A stretch of DNA of 64,000 nucleotides from Eulemur rufifrons (Eukaryota; Chordata; Mammalia; Primates; Lemuridae), in assembly GCF_041146395.1 (NCBI RefSeq), contig NC_090986.1, forward strand, positions 41,080,001-41,144,000, given 5' to 3'. Below the pieces are notes generated by a model. It had not been told where the DNA came from. It worked only from the letters and a program-made list of their open reading frames with translations, and made no database searches. Below are positions 1-11,619 of this stretch, piece by piece. The stretch's first letter is position 1; each line of letters begins with the position of its first letter. The translations under genes were made by a program, and so were the position numbers.

Positions 1-1655
1 AGATGAGACAGAAAGCATGTGGGGCAGTACACAGGAGGAATCCAGTACAGTCAAGGCCGTGAGCCATTTAAATCAACTTAACCTCTCCATTTAGTCCAAT
101 TAGTCGCTAAGTTTTCAAGATGGTGGGCAGCTACAATATACATAAAGATTTAATACAGAGGGCTTAGTGGAACCTACAAAAATAATTAATAGTGGAACCT
201 ATTAATTTTCTAAATATCTATAGTAATCAACTAGAAAACAAAATTTAAAATTGGATATTCACTATTGCAATAAAATCTACAAAGTATCTAGGAATCTTAA
301 CAAGAATTTATGAAATATATGCTATGACCTGAATGTGTCCCCCCAAAATGAATATACTAAAATCTTAACCCCCAAAGTGATGGTATTAGGAGGTGGGCCT
401 TTGGGAGATGATTAGGTCATAAGGACAGAGCCCTCATGGATGGAATAAATGCCTTTATAAAAGAAGCCCCAGAGAGACCCCTCACCCCTTCTGCCATGTG
501 AGGTTACAGCAAAAAGACACCATCTATACACCAGAGAGCAGGCCCTCAGCAGACACTGAATCTGCTGGTGTCTTGATCTTGGACTTTCCAGCCTCCCAAA
601 CTGTGAGAAATAAATTTCTGTTGTTTGTAAGCTACCCAGTTTTTGGTATTTTGTTATAGCATCCCAAATGGACTAAAACAATATCTATGGATAAAATGTT
701 AAAATTCTAGCAAAGGATATAGAAGATTATCTGAATTAGCAAAAAGACATTCCACACACTTAAATAGGATGGCTCAAATGCACCTATAAGTTAGGAAAGA
801 CTGTAGCAAAATTTTCATTAAATGTTTTGAGGAACTTGATAAACTTAATATAAAATTTATTTGGAACAATAAAGGTGCAAGAATAGTCATTTTTAAAAAA
901 GAAATATAGTACTGGTGCAGGAACAGATCAACCAGTGGAACAAAATATAAGCTAGAGATGAGACAATGCATATGGAAATATAATATAGGTCAGTCTACAA
1001 ATATGAATAATAGTAAAAGAAAGGATTGTTCAATAGATAAGATTGTTCAACAGTTACGAAAACTGGCTCACTCTTTGGGGAAAATAAAACTGGATAGCTG
1101 AGTAAAACCACATATGACATTTGAAGGTAGACTCCAGAAAAAATAAATATCTAAATGTATAACATAAATCTACAATATATCTTTGTAAAATTGTCATAGA
1201 CATAGCTTTTATAGTTTCAGAAGAAATGTGGGAGAATCTTTCTGGACTAAGAAAGAGAAAAGGCCTCTTAAAATTTCAAATATACAATCAGTAAGGCAAA
1301 ATACAATGATTTATTGATACAGCAAAATTAAAGCTCTGTATGGATAGACCTTGAGAACATATGTTAAGTGAAATAAGTCTGTCACAAAAAGTCAAATACT
1401 ATGTGATTCTGATTATATGAGGTACCAAATTCAAAGAGACAGAGAGTACAATGGTGATTTCCAGGACCTGGAAGGAGGCGAGAAAAGGGAATTGTTTAAT
1501 GGGTATAGGGGTTCAGTTTTGCAAGATGAAAAGAATTCTGAAAACTAGCATGCAATAATGTAAATTTGCTTGATGCAACTGAATTGTACACATAAAACTT
1601 GCTAAGATGGTCAAATTTTATGTATATTTTACCATAAATTTTTTAAATTACAGAT
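1..1655 (+). mobile_element. Old L1 LINE, ORF2 end and 3' UTR, split by an LTR
   Basis: Before the LTR, 200-319 resembles the L1 ORF2 stretch that encodes the part just after the reverse transcriptase. After it, 681-1330 continues collinearly ("aaaaagacattccacacac", "gaacaataaaggtgcaaga"), and 1340-1655 matches an L1ME-type 3' UTR ending in the "tatattttaccataaa" motif. Many stops and indels mark it as ancient and dead. The first 200 bases are only weakly L1-like. Subfamily is a guess from memory. Confidence 0.75.
320..680 (+). mobile_element. Solo MaLR LTR, MSTA/MSTB type, inserted in L1
   Basis: The element starts TGCTATG and ends GGACTAAAACA. In between are the standard MST landmarks: "gtgatggtattaggaggtgg", "ctttgggagatgattaggtc", "ttggactttccagcctcc" and "gagaaataaatttctgttg", the last holding the AATAAA signal. 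About 360 bases is near the usual MST LTR length. The flanks are atata (315-319) and atatc (681-685), a 5-base target duplication with one mismatch. L1 sequence continues on both sides, so the LTR went into an already old L1. Confidence 0.9.
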
Positions 1656-2287
1656 TCTGTTCAGTGGTCACCATGTTAATGACATGTTGCTGGAATGGAA
1701 GAAAATATTGGTGATATGTGATGAGAAGCTAGTATCAAATTATGTGTTGAACCTCTGAAAATTAACTAGAAAAACTCTGGAACCCTGGTAGAAAAGTGTG
1801 CAAAGACAATAAACAGACAATATGCAGATGACAAAATATTAACAAGCATATAATGAGGTTCTCAAAATTATTAGTATTCAGAGAAATGCAAATTAAAGCA
1901 ACAGTGAAATAAATTTTTACACCTATTACACCAGCATAATTAGAGGTTTGATAATGCCAAATGTATCCAGGGATACAATGACCTTCATGAGTGCTTCACA
2001 GCCTGTAGAATATGACCCTTCTGGAGAGCAAAATGGTACCCCAAACAGCATGGACAGAAAAGAAAAAAGGGGAAAAAAAAGAAAAAAGGGAAAAAGAAAG
2101 GAGTCTTTTCTCCTTTGCACCCAGCCTCATATTCATGTTTTCCCAGAGGGCACAAAAGGACTAGTGAGGGGTTAAGTACAAGAACATGGAATGGACTTTT
2201 TCTTGCCAGGAAGATAGGGATTAATATTCCTCGGAGTGGTTTCTTAATTTCACTTTACTCTTAAAAATAAAAGTATTGAATATTTGC
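1656..2287. other. L1-like fragment plus purine-rich spacer
   Basis: About 1790-2015 resembles the plus-strand L1 ORF2 3' region ("gagaaatgcaaattaaagca" is a hallmark). 2055-2102 is an almost pure A/G run. The remainder to 2287 matches nothing I know. The short frames on both strands here overlap the purine run and show no coding character. Confidence 0.5.
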
Positions 2288-3212
2288 ATGCTATTCATTT
2301 GACAAAGGGCTAATAAATAGAATCTATATAAAACTCAGGAAAATCAGCAAGAAAAAATCAAACAAGCCCAAAAGACAAAAGACATCAACAGAAACTTTTC
2401 AAAAGAAGGTAGACTAATGGCCAAGAAACATATGAAAAAAATGCTCAACATCTCTCATCATCACGGAAATGCAAATCAAAACCACAATGAGTTACCACTT
2501 AACTCCAGTGAGAATGCCTTTTATCAAAAAGTCCCAAAACAATAAATGTTAGCATGGATGTGGAGAGATAGGAACACTCATATACTGCTGGTAGGACTAA
2601 AAACTAGTATAACCTCTATGGAAAGTAATATGGAGATACCTCAAAGAGCTAAAAGTAGAACTACCATTTGATCCATCAAACCCATTACTGGGCATCTACC
2701 CAAAGGAAAAAAAGACATTCTATAATAAAGACATCAGCACTTGAATGTTTACAGCAGCACAATTCACAATTGCAAAGATATGGAAACAATCCACGTGCCC
2801 ATCAACATATGAGTGGATTAATAAAATGTACTATATGTATACCATGAAGTACTACTCAGCCACAAAAAACAATGGTGATCTAGCACCTCCTGTATTATCC
2901 TGGATAGAGCTGGAACCCATTCTACTAAGGGAAGTATACCAAGAATGAAAAAACAAGCACCACATGTACTCACCATCGAATTGGTTTTAACTGATCAACA
3001 TTTAAATGTACATATAGTAATAACATTCACCGAGTGTCAGGCAGGTGGGAGGGGGGCGGAGGGGATGGGTATATACACACCTAATGGGTGCGGTGCGCAC
3101 CTTCTGGGGGATGAACATGCCTGAAGCTCTGACTTGGGTGGGGCAAAGGCAATATATGTAACCTAAACATTTGTGCCCACTATAATATGCTGAAATTAAA
3201 AAAAAATTTATA
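2288..3212 (+). mobile_element. L1 LINE 3' end, lemur-type, 5' truncated
   Basis: Sequence begins within ORF2 ("catttgacaaagggctaata") and runs through the ORF2 C-terminus, then a 3' UTR with a G-rich block near 3045-3065, "acacctaatgggtgcggtgc" and "gtaacctaaacatttgtgcc", ending in an A-rich tail near 3197-3206. This G-rich 3' UTR form is one I associate with strepsirrhine L1s, and divergence looks low. I saw no clear target-site duplication. Confidence 0.9.
2745..2948 (+). pseudogene. L1 ORF2 C-terminal remnant, 67 codons
   Basis: This open frame is the tail of L1 ORF2, whose full product is an endonuclease/reverse transcriptase of roughly 1,270 residues. The peptide reads FTAAQFTIAKIWKQ near its start and has the tryptophan-rich C-terminal segment typical of ORF2p. 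The ATG is internal, not a true start. The endonuclease, reverse transcriptase and most of the Cys-rich region are missing from this 5'-truncated copy. Upstream codons in the same repeat are interrupted, so no functional protein is expected. Confidence 0.85.
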
Positions 3213-3546
3213 TTAAATGTTAAAAAAACTATTTACAGTGGTATAAAAAAATGAAAATACCTAGGATAGATATAAGAAAATTCACTCAAAACTTCTATTA
3301 AGAGAACTATAAAGTATTAAATTAAAGACATACACAAGAGAAATTAAAGACTTACATGAACAGAGGGATATTCCTTATCCATGGACTTAGAGACTTGATT
3401 ATATAGAGAAGTCAGTTTTCCCACAAATTGCTCTATAGATTCTATATAATCCCAAGAAAATACTCAAATATTTTGGTGGAAATTAATAAACTTATTATAA
3501 AATTTATGTAGAAATACAATGAGTCAGGAATAGCCAAGACAAGCTT

Positions 3547-3646
3547 GAAGGAGGGGAAGAAGAAGAAGAGAAAGAAGGAAAAGAGAAAGGAGGAAGAGAA
3601 GGAGGAAAAAGGAGAGAGAAAGGAAGCAAAGGGGAGGGAGGATGAT
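3547..3646 (+). repeat. (GGA/GAA)n purine microsatellite
   Basis: About 100 bases are nearly pure purine on the plus strand, made of GAA, GGA and GAAA units. The tract sits where intact L1 ORF2 has a short Lys-rich GAAAAAGAAGAA-like stretch, so it probably expanded from there. Long purine mirror-like tracts can form triplex DNA, but this one is imperfect. Confidence 0.9.
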
Positions 3647-3662
3647 AAGAAAATTGACTTAC

Positions 3663-4003
<341 letters not shown>

Positions 4004-5429
4004 AAGAAAATTGACTTACACTACAAGATAGCAAGACTTATATAAAACACAAATAATTAAGACAATATAATATTAATATAAGGATAAACAAATAGATCAC
4101 TGAAATCAAATAGAGTCCAGAAACAAATGCACATTTTTACCATCACCAGAATTAAGAAAAATAATGCAAAGGGAACGATGACTGGTTTAAAAAATAAGAA
4201 GAAGAAGATGGTATCAACTGTATATCCATAAGGACAAAAATGAACATTGGTATTTTCAGACACACAAAATGAATGCCAGCTGCCCAAAAACAAAAATAAA
4301 CAAATGAGACCATATTAAACTAAACAGCTTCTACAAAGCAAAAGAAATAATCAAAAGAATAAAGAGATAGTCTCTTGAATGGGAAAAAAATATTTGCAAA
4401 CTACTCATCTGTCAGGGAACAAATATCCAGAATATACAAGAAACTCAAACAACTGACCAGTGAAAAAACAAACAATCCCATTAAAAATGGGCAAAGAACA
4501 TGAATAAACATTTGTCAAAAGAAGATATACAAGTGGCCAACAGATGTATGAAAAAGTGTTCAACATCATTAATCATGAGGGAAATGCAAATCAAAACAAT
4601 ATCATCTTACCTCAGTCAGAATGGCTATTATTAAAAAGACAAAAAATAACAGTTGCTGGTGAGGATGCAGAGAAAAGGGAAATCTTAAACACTATTGATA
4701 GGAATGCAAATTAACACAACCCGTAAGAAAAACAGTTTGGAGATTTCTCAAAAACTTAAAATAGAACTACTATACAATCCAGCAATCTCACTATTGGGTA
4801 TGTATCTAAAGGGAAAGAAATCAGTATATCAAAGGCATACTTGCACTGGCATGTTTATCACAGCACACAACCTAAGTGTCCATAAGTGGACAAACAAATA
4901 AAGAAAATGTGGTATATACACACATGGAATACCATTCAGCCATAAAAATAATGAAATCATGTCATTTGTAGCAACATGGATATAACTAGAGATTATTATG
5001 TTAAGTGAAATAAGCCAGACACAGAGAGACAAATACTTCATGTTTTCACTCATATGTGGGAGCTAAAAAACTTGATCTCACGGATTTAGAAAATAGAATG
5101 ATAGATACTAGGGACTGGACAGGGTGGATGGGTGGGAAAAGAGAATGAAGAGAAGTTGATTGATGGGTACAAAAATAACAGAAGAAATAAATTCTAATAT
5201 TTGATAGCAGAAAGAGTGACCATACTGAGCAACAATATTTTGCATATTTCAAAGTAACTAGAAAAGAGGACTTGACATGATACCAACACATAGAAATGAC
5301 AAATACTAAAGATAATAAACACTCCAAATACCCTGACTTATTCATTACACATTCTATGCAAGTAACAAACATTCGCATGTAGTGAATGGATGTGTAAAAT
5401 ATTATAAATCAAAAAAAAAAGAAAAAATC

Positions 5430-6340
5430 AATACCAGTTGCATCATTGACATAAACATCAAAAATAAAACAATAAAGCTTTTGGAAGACATCATATAATG
5501 TTTTATATATATATATATACATATAATATCTTTGTGACTTTGGAGTAGTCAAAGTGGGACATGAAATGCATTAACTATAAAAGGGAAAGATGTATGTCTT
5601 TTATGACATTGAAGTTAAAAACTTATATTCATCCAGAGTCCTTATGATTTAAATGGAAAGAAATGCCAGAGCAAGAAGATACCTGTATGCAATATCTGTC
5701 AAACGAAGGAATAATACACACAGAAAAACTAAAGGCACTTACACAAGTCAAGAAAGAAAAGACAAATGAGATTTTTTTTAATAGGCAAAAGATCAAACAG
5801 ACATGTCATAAAAGAGGACATCTAAATATCCAATGGGATAAGTTGCATAACATCAACACTTATCAGGAAAGTGCAAATTAAGATCACAATGTAATACCAC
5901 TGCACACTCACCACAGTGGCTAAAATTAAAAAGGTGAAAAAGCGGCAAAGAAAATAAAACTGGCAACTAACTGTTGGCAAGAAGCAACTAGAACTCTTAC
6001 ATACTGCTGATGGAGTCTGCCAGGGTTCAACAACTTTGGGAAACTGCAACCTTATGAATGATTTTCACAAATAATGTAGAATGAAGAAAAGGTAGACACA
6101 AAATAATATATAATGTCTGATTTTATTCATAAAAAGTTCAAAATCAGGCAAAATTAATCTTAGGTGATAGAAGTTCCAATAATGATTTTCTTTTGAGAGA
6201 AGGGTGCTAAGTATGGATGCTAAGTAAGAGGACTCCTGAGGCTGGTTTTGGGGTGCTGCTGTTGATTTGGTGGTGGCCTGGGAGGAGAGCTCTACATTAA
6301 TCACATATTTTTTTAATTTTCTATATGTTATGATGTTTTA
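5430..6340 (+). mobile_element. Ancient L1 fragment, first part
   Basis: 5430-5545 resembles ORF2 ("ataaagcttttggaagacat", "atctttgtgactttggagta"). 5800-6010 follows with "gtgcaaattaagatcacaat" and "acatactgctgatggagt". 6080-6330 resembles an L1ME-type 3' UTR. It continues at about 6840 beyond the LTR-like block. A (TA)n run lies at 5503-5519. The 72-codon frame at 5663 is a broken piece of ORF2. Confidence 0.7.
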
Positions 6341-6354
6341 GCATCTTAAAAATC

Positions 6355-6835
6355 TTACAGGCCAGGGAGAGTCTACCCCTCCCAGGCCTAGCCAATTCTT
6401 ATTGCAGCCCTTATTTGCTAAGGGTTCAGACCCTGGCTTGTCTTCATGCCTTTCATACGCAAGTTAACCAATCCCAAGTTAATAGCCTGAACCACCTCCT
6501 TATCTCTCACCTAGCCAGTACCTCCCCTGCCCTAAATCACCCCAGGGCCAGGAACCAGGCAAACAGAGACCACTCCCTACAGCCCAAGTCCTCTTGGGAC
6601 TATTCAAACTAGCAACTCCTAAAATGTTTTCTCTGACCTGCCTGCCCTTTCCCATGGAAGCTCTAATAAAGACTCTGGCCTAGACTTTCCCCTGATTCTT
6701 TTCTTCTGCCACCTGACCAAATCTTGGTTCTTCGCCCGTGGCCCTGCACGGTATATAGTGACCTGTGAGTATAATAAATTTCCTTCCCAGCCTCATTCTT
6801 CTTTCCTTTTGTGGCCACACTGACTTTACCATATC
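6355..6835 (+). mobile_element. Probable ERV1-class solo LTR
   Basis: A C-rich 480-base block interrupts an ancient L1. It has LTR traits: two poly-A signal contexts (ctctaataaag near 6664 and gtataataaatttcc near 6770), a CT-rich U5-like end and a GCCCGTGGCCC block. I could not place it in a family, and I could not fix the TG/CA ends or a target duplication. Calling it an LTR rests on composition and on the L1 interruption. Confidence 0.5.
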
Positions 6836-6960
6836 ATACCCAATGTTCACATTCTTAGAACGGTCACATACGTTTCACTTTGCAAAAATTAATCAAGCTA
6901 TACACTTGTAATTTCTGTACTTTTTCAGTATGTATGCTATAAATCAATGAAAAGTTTCTC
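6836..6960 (+). mobile_element. Ancient L1 3' end, continuation
   Basis: The "tcactttgcaaaaattaatc", "agctatacacttgtaattt" and "tatgctataaatcaatg" landmarks match the terminal 3' UTR of L1ME/L1MC elements on the plus strand. This restores collinearity with the L1 segment before the LTR-like block. Confidence 0.72.
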
Positions 6961-7215
6961 AATTTTTTAAAAATCCAAACTTCTACATTAAAATTCAAGC
7001 ATTTAAACACCATGAATATTATTTCCTGTAAAAGTATGTGGAGCATACACAGAGAGCAAACACATCATACAGTGTGGCTAGGTAGATTATAAGTCAGGAA
7101 TTTCATTTTAATATTTCAAGTCAGACAGTTGAACTAAGTAACCATGTTATTTCAATGTTAAAATTCAATTAAGAAGTTTGTTTTGTTAATTTGCTTATTC
7201 ACAGAGGTAAGTAGA
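6961..7215. other. Unassigned AT-rich sequence
   Basis: No coding frame or repeat was recognised here. Confidence 0.5.
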
Positions 7216-7219
7216 GGAG

Positions 7220-7375
7220 CTGATGGAAAAGGCACTGATTTGAAGTCTGCCAGAGATGGGAAAAAGAATTGGCTCCCCTACGTCTTATAGGTTATTGTCC
7301 TGGTAGAGATATTATATGTAAAGCACATTAATGCAATGCCCACTACATACTGGAGTAATAACAATAATAATTTGC
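7220..7375 (+). mobile_element. MIR SINE fragment
   Basis: "gatggaaaaggcactgattt" matches the tRNA-related start of MIR, and "atattatatgtaaagcacat" with "caatgcccactacatactgg" matches its 3' part. The middle is heavily deleted. Confidence 0.65.
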
Positions 7376-7744
7376 ATCAAATTTCCCACTGTATATTAGC
7401 TGTTACTTGTGTGGTTATCCATGTTCATCAACATCACCTTCTCATCCAAGAATTAGCGTTTCTTTCTGCGTTAAGATCAGACCTCTGTCACCTCGACTTA
7501 GAAGACTATTTCCTGCAGTGGTGTGGGTGTTGATGCATCCCATCATTTCTGGCATGTTTGCACAAAATTGTTATTGCCATTTCCGTCAGGCTATCTTCTT
7601 ACTACCTGAATATCACCCCATAAAAATAAAAATGTTCTCTCTATAGATTGCTGTTGGCCCATTCCCCATTTCTAAAACATTTTTTCTTAGAATATTGTTT
7701 TCTGTATAGTATGTCAAAAGTCATCAAATTACTGGTTTTTTTTT
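7376..7744. other. Unassigned sequence
   Basis: Two overlapping short open frames (65 and 79 codons) lie at 7336-7646 but show no recognisable domain. A T run sits at 7737-7748. Nothing else is supported. Confidence 0.4.
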
Positions 7745-8165
7745 TTTTCATTTAACAAATATTAACCGAGTTCCTATTCTGAGGCATCTGTTGTGTATGC
7801 TGTGAAAAGAATGAACGAGGCTTAGTCCCTCTGCTTTCTAGGAGCTTATTTCTTTGGCAAACAACAGAGAAGTAAAAGGGCAATTTTGATCACATTAAGT
7901 GCTGTTAAAGGTAATACAAGGAGTATGGGAACCCAGGAAATGACCACTTGACTGAGTCTTAGCAAGTCAGGATAGATTCCACAGGGGAACTGAAACCTAA
8001 AACCTGATCAGATGGGTGGAGATCAAGGAGAGGAAAGCAGTCAGGCACATCAGAGAATACAGTACTGTGTTGCAGACCCCAGATGGGAAAGCATGTGGTT
8101 TACTGAAGAGACTACGGCAAGGTCAGCGTGGTTGGAGCCCACTAGGTATACAGCAGTAATGTTCA
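7745..8165 (-). mobile_element. L2 LINE 3' end, antisense
   Basis: "catttaacaaatattaaccg" is the reverse complement of the L2 3' terminus. The following "ctttctaggagcttatttct" and "agtgctgttaaaggtaatac" are its antisense 3' region. Divergence is high, as expected for an element older than placental mammals. Confidence 0.72.
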
Positions 8166-8239
8166 TTTCTCTAAACAACTTTCCCTAAATAGTAGAGTCT
8201 TACTGACCAATCATTTCAGTTAAATTTTTCCAACTGGAT

Positions 8240-8835
8240 GCAGTCACTCATGCATCAACAAATATTTCTTGGAAGGCCATTCTGTTCCTTGAACTGCACT
8301 AGTCTCAAAGAATACAATGGACAATAAGCCAAAGAAGTTGCTGCCCTCATCAAATTTACATTCTAATGAGGGAGATAGCAATAAGCAAGCAAATAAATAA
8401 ATGCAATTACGAAAATGTTTATTATTGTCAGAAAGGAAATCAGCAAGACACTGTGATAGAGATGAAAAGGGGTGGGAGACACTTTAAAGAGAGTGTTCCT
8501 CTCTCAGGAAATAACATTTAAGCTAAGTCCTGAATGATGAGGAACAAGTCATGTAAAGATCTGGGGAAAGAGCAACCCCAGCAATGGAAAAGACCCTTCT
8601 GTATTAAAGAGCCAGGTATGTTCCTGGAACCAAAAGATGGCCAGGGTGACTAGAGTGTGGGATGCCAGAGAGAGAATGGCATGAAGTGAGGGTGGCCAGA
8701 GAAGTAGAGTCAACTCATGCAGGACTTTGAGAACCAGTTTGGAATGTGTTCTAAGGGCAAAGGGAAGCATCTGAAGGATTTTAAGCAAAGAAGTAGCATG
8801 ATCTGGTTTATATCTTCATAAGATCACTTTTTCTT
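8240..8835 (-). mobile_element. L2 LINE 3' region, antisense, long copy
   Basis: From "catcaacaaatatttcttgg" through "ttacattctaatgaggga", "aagatctggggaaagagcaa" and "gtagcatgatctggtttata", the order matches roughly 600 bases of the antisense L2 3' consensus. It is better preserved than the preceding L2 copy, which covers the same part of the element, so the two are separate insertions. Confidence 0.88.
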
Positions 8836-8849
8836 GGAAATGATTCAAT

Positions 8850-8903
8850 GTCAGACACAGGGCTAGCACTCAAAAAATATTTGTTGAGTGAATGAATGAA
8901 TAA
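8850..8903 (+). mobile_element. Short L2 3' terminus, sense
   Basis: "aaatatttgttgagtgaatg" plus repeated GAAT units is the L2 3' terminus in the opposite orientation to the neighbouring L2. Confidence 0.5.
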
Positions 8904-10570
8904 AAAGTTTATTCCACATTCCATAGACTGAAACTTTCAAATAACAGTCACACTTTTTTAGGAAGCTTTGAGAGGATTCACTCCAACAAAACAAGTATAA
9001 AATGTGAAAAATAAAAGGACACGGGATCCAGGAAACAATTAACAGGAATACTAAGCAGGCCAAGAGGTTGGCCAGCCTCAACTGAGGCAGGAAGATGGCA
9101 GGCCCTAGATAAATGCTTTAAAGAAAGAAAGGCAACTGATAATTATATGTCTGACTCTATCAGATTTGTTGAGCATTTAGGAACTATATTAATACCAAAG
9201 AACACAAAGACATATGCAAATTAAAGTTTCAAATATTAACTCTGAGGAAGACAAGAAAAGAAAATGGAACATCTCAGTAAACCAGTTGGCTCAATAGTAA
9301 ACCAAGCTAGCCATAATTTAAACACCAGCTACTAATTTAACCAAATATATATATATATATATTAATAAGGTATGGGAGGAGGAGAATTGGGGAAGTTGGA
9401 TAAGAAACAAAATTTCTCACCTGCCACAATAAGCAATCTTAGCTATTGTCTAAGACTAATAAATCAAGAAATGGCAGTGAGTTTATTAATAATAAATAAT
9501 GGCAGTAATGTCAGCAGAAACAGCTAATAATTGAGAACGAATCCTTCTGGGAAGGATCAGTGGTGCTTCTCATGACTATATGACATTTTGGGAAGTGTGT
9601 TCATCTATTATTAATACTTTATTAATACTAATACTTTCTCATATTAAGTCTCTGACTTTTCTGCCACTACCCTAGCTCCAGGCCTGCTCCCTTGGCTCTC
9701 TCCTGGGTCTCTTTGTCAGGCCCAATTCTAGAAGTGATCCTACAGAAAACCTGATGAAGATTTTTATCCATTTATGCAAATTTTGGTCCAAACTATCCAA
9801 ATTGAATCTGAATTCAGTTTATGTATTCACCGTGGCATCTCACATCTAGGGCATGTCTTCATTGCTTGTATATCTTATAGACCTGTGAATATTACTCTTT
9901 ATTCATTTTTCTCCTCTAAAGACTGAAATAACCATGTAAGGATGTTGAGGTACCTGTATAGAATTTCTCCTTTTAACTGATTTGAAAGAAATTTCCTTAA
10001 ATATGAAAGAAATTTCTGTAAATAGATAGGAAACGTTCTATTGTTACTGTTTTATGTTCACTATTTTGTCTTGTTAGGCCCCCATAGTAATTACTTCATA
10101 TAGTCTCCTTTGTTTCCAACCCATTTTAACCCCATTAAAGAAAAGAATTTATGTAAAAAGTCAGTTCCCTTTTAATAAAAGATTTTACAGGTAAAGTTAG
10201 TTTGGCATTAATAGCTTGACAAATAATGCAGAAAGTTCCAACACTGACATCTAGTTACATGCCACTTCAGAGAGGCTATTCACAAATTATGTGTAGTATC
10301 TACTATTTAAACATGAAACCAGTGATTTTATTTATAAAATTAAGGTTATGGCATTTCAAGTATATTTCTGGAATTCTAATTAACACAAGCTAATGAATTG
10401 AATACAGCAGCCAAGGACAGCATTAGAAAAAGCTAATACAAGTCCAACAGAATGTAATTATCCTTCAAAACAGGAGCACTTGCAGGGGCCAGTGCTATTG
10501 TAAAGCATGTGACTGTGGGATATAGTATATAGAAATGATGACTCCATTAATTCAGAAAAGTGCTTTTGAA
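8904..10570. other. Unassigned sequence with a short (AT)n run
   Basis: No repeat family was recognised with confidence. 8930-9110 has the purine-rich feel of an old L1 5' region but I cannot support that. An (AT)n run occupies about 9345-9362. There is no open frame over 70 codons on either strand except the 72-codon minus frame at 8863-9081, which lacks any domain. Confidence 0.4.
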
Positions 10571-10576
10571 CAAAAG

Positions 10577-10672
10577 CCCTGTGAAGGCAGAGATTTTTGC
10601 TCTGTATGTCAGTGCTCTATCTCCTGTGTCTTGAACATTTAGAATGAGTTCAATAAATGTATTTTTTAATTA
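10577..10672 (+). mobile_element. L2 LINE 3' end fragment
   Basis: "ccctgtgaaggcagagattt" and "agttcaataaatgtatttt" match the sense L2 3' terminus. Confidence 0.7.
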
Positions 10673-11615
10673 GTGGATAAAAAGACAATGTTATCACATT
10701 CTATTAATTGACACTTTATATTAAAAGCAAGAGCACTTCTGTTCTCTAACCAAACTAAAATCATTAGCATTGTAACTATGGGGCCCCACAAGACCCTAAA
10801 GTGCCTTCTGAATCATCGAAGGTAAATTGACACTCATATTATATTACAATTTACTAATCAATCACATATCAATGCTTTCCAATCCTGTGATCAGTGGCCA
10901 GATCTAGAGAGATCCAGAGAATATTAGTGAAGTTTCTTCATAGACATTTATTCCTCCAATTGCTTAAGAGTTCACACACTTGTGTCCCTCAAATTATATC
11001 CAGTTTGTATGCATATTTTTGTTAGATCTTCATGGTATTAGTATGTACGTTCTTTAAAAAAAAATTAAAATGATTGTGAATTTTAGGTTTGTTGATTCTC
11101 TTGGGAGAAAAGTATAATATCTGACAATACCAGGCCCAGGTTTCCACATGGAAACAATAGGCAGAAGCTGATCACCCTGTTACCTTTAAACACAGCACAT
11201 GCTTTCTGGGTTGCCACACTTTTTACTACTCTTTGTCCTACAATCAGCTATTGTTTATTCTTGTGTTCAGGCTGTTGGTTCTTGGAGTATAATTAAGAAG
11301 CAAGTAAAATACTTTGCTTTGTGCACTTCACTCTTTAATATTATCTACAGGAATTCGAGTTTGTATGTTCTGGCTTAAAAGATAAAGTACTATCTATAGC
11401 TTTAGCATGACAGACCCAGCCCTTCATACACCACCCAAATGAACATTTTTATCTTTATCTTTCCACAGTTCTCCATGCAGTTTATTCTAAACAAAACTCA
11501 TTATTCGTTCCTGCCTGCCTTTGCCAGATCTCATTTCTGACTATAATATACTCTCGGCCCTTTTTCCCTCTAGTGAAATTCTGCTAATTTTTTTCAAATA
11601 CTATCCCCTCTCCTC
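10673..11615. other. Unassigned, probably single-copy sequence
   Basis: No repeat, RNA gene or coding frame was recognised over this stretch. Confidence 0.45.
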
Positions 11616-11619
11616 TGTG

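Noticed and set aside
5046..5378. 110-codon minus-strand frame
   Set aside because: It is antisense to the L1 3' UTR of the element at 3215-5425, and the composition is low complexity.
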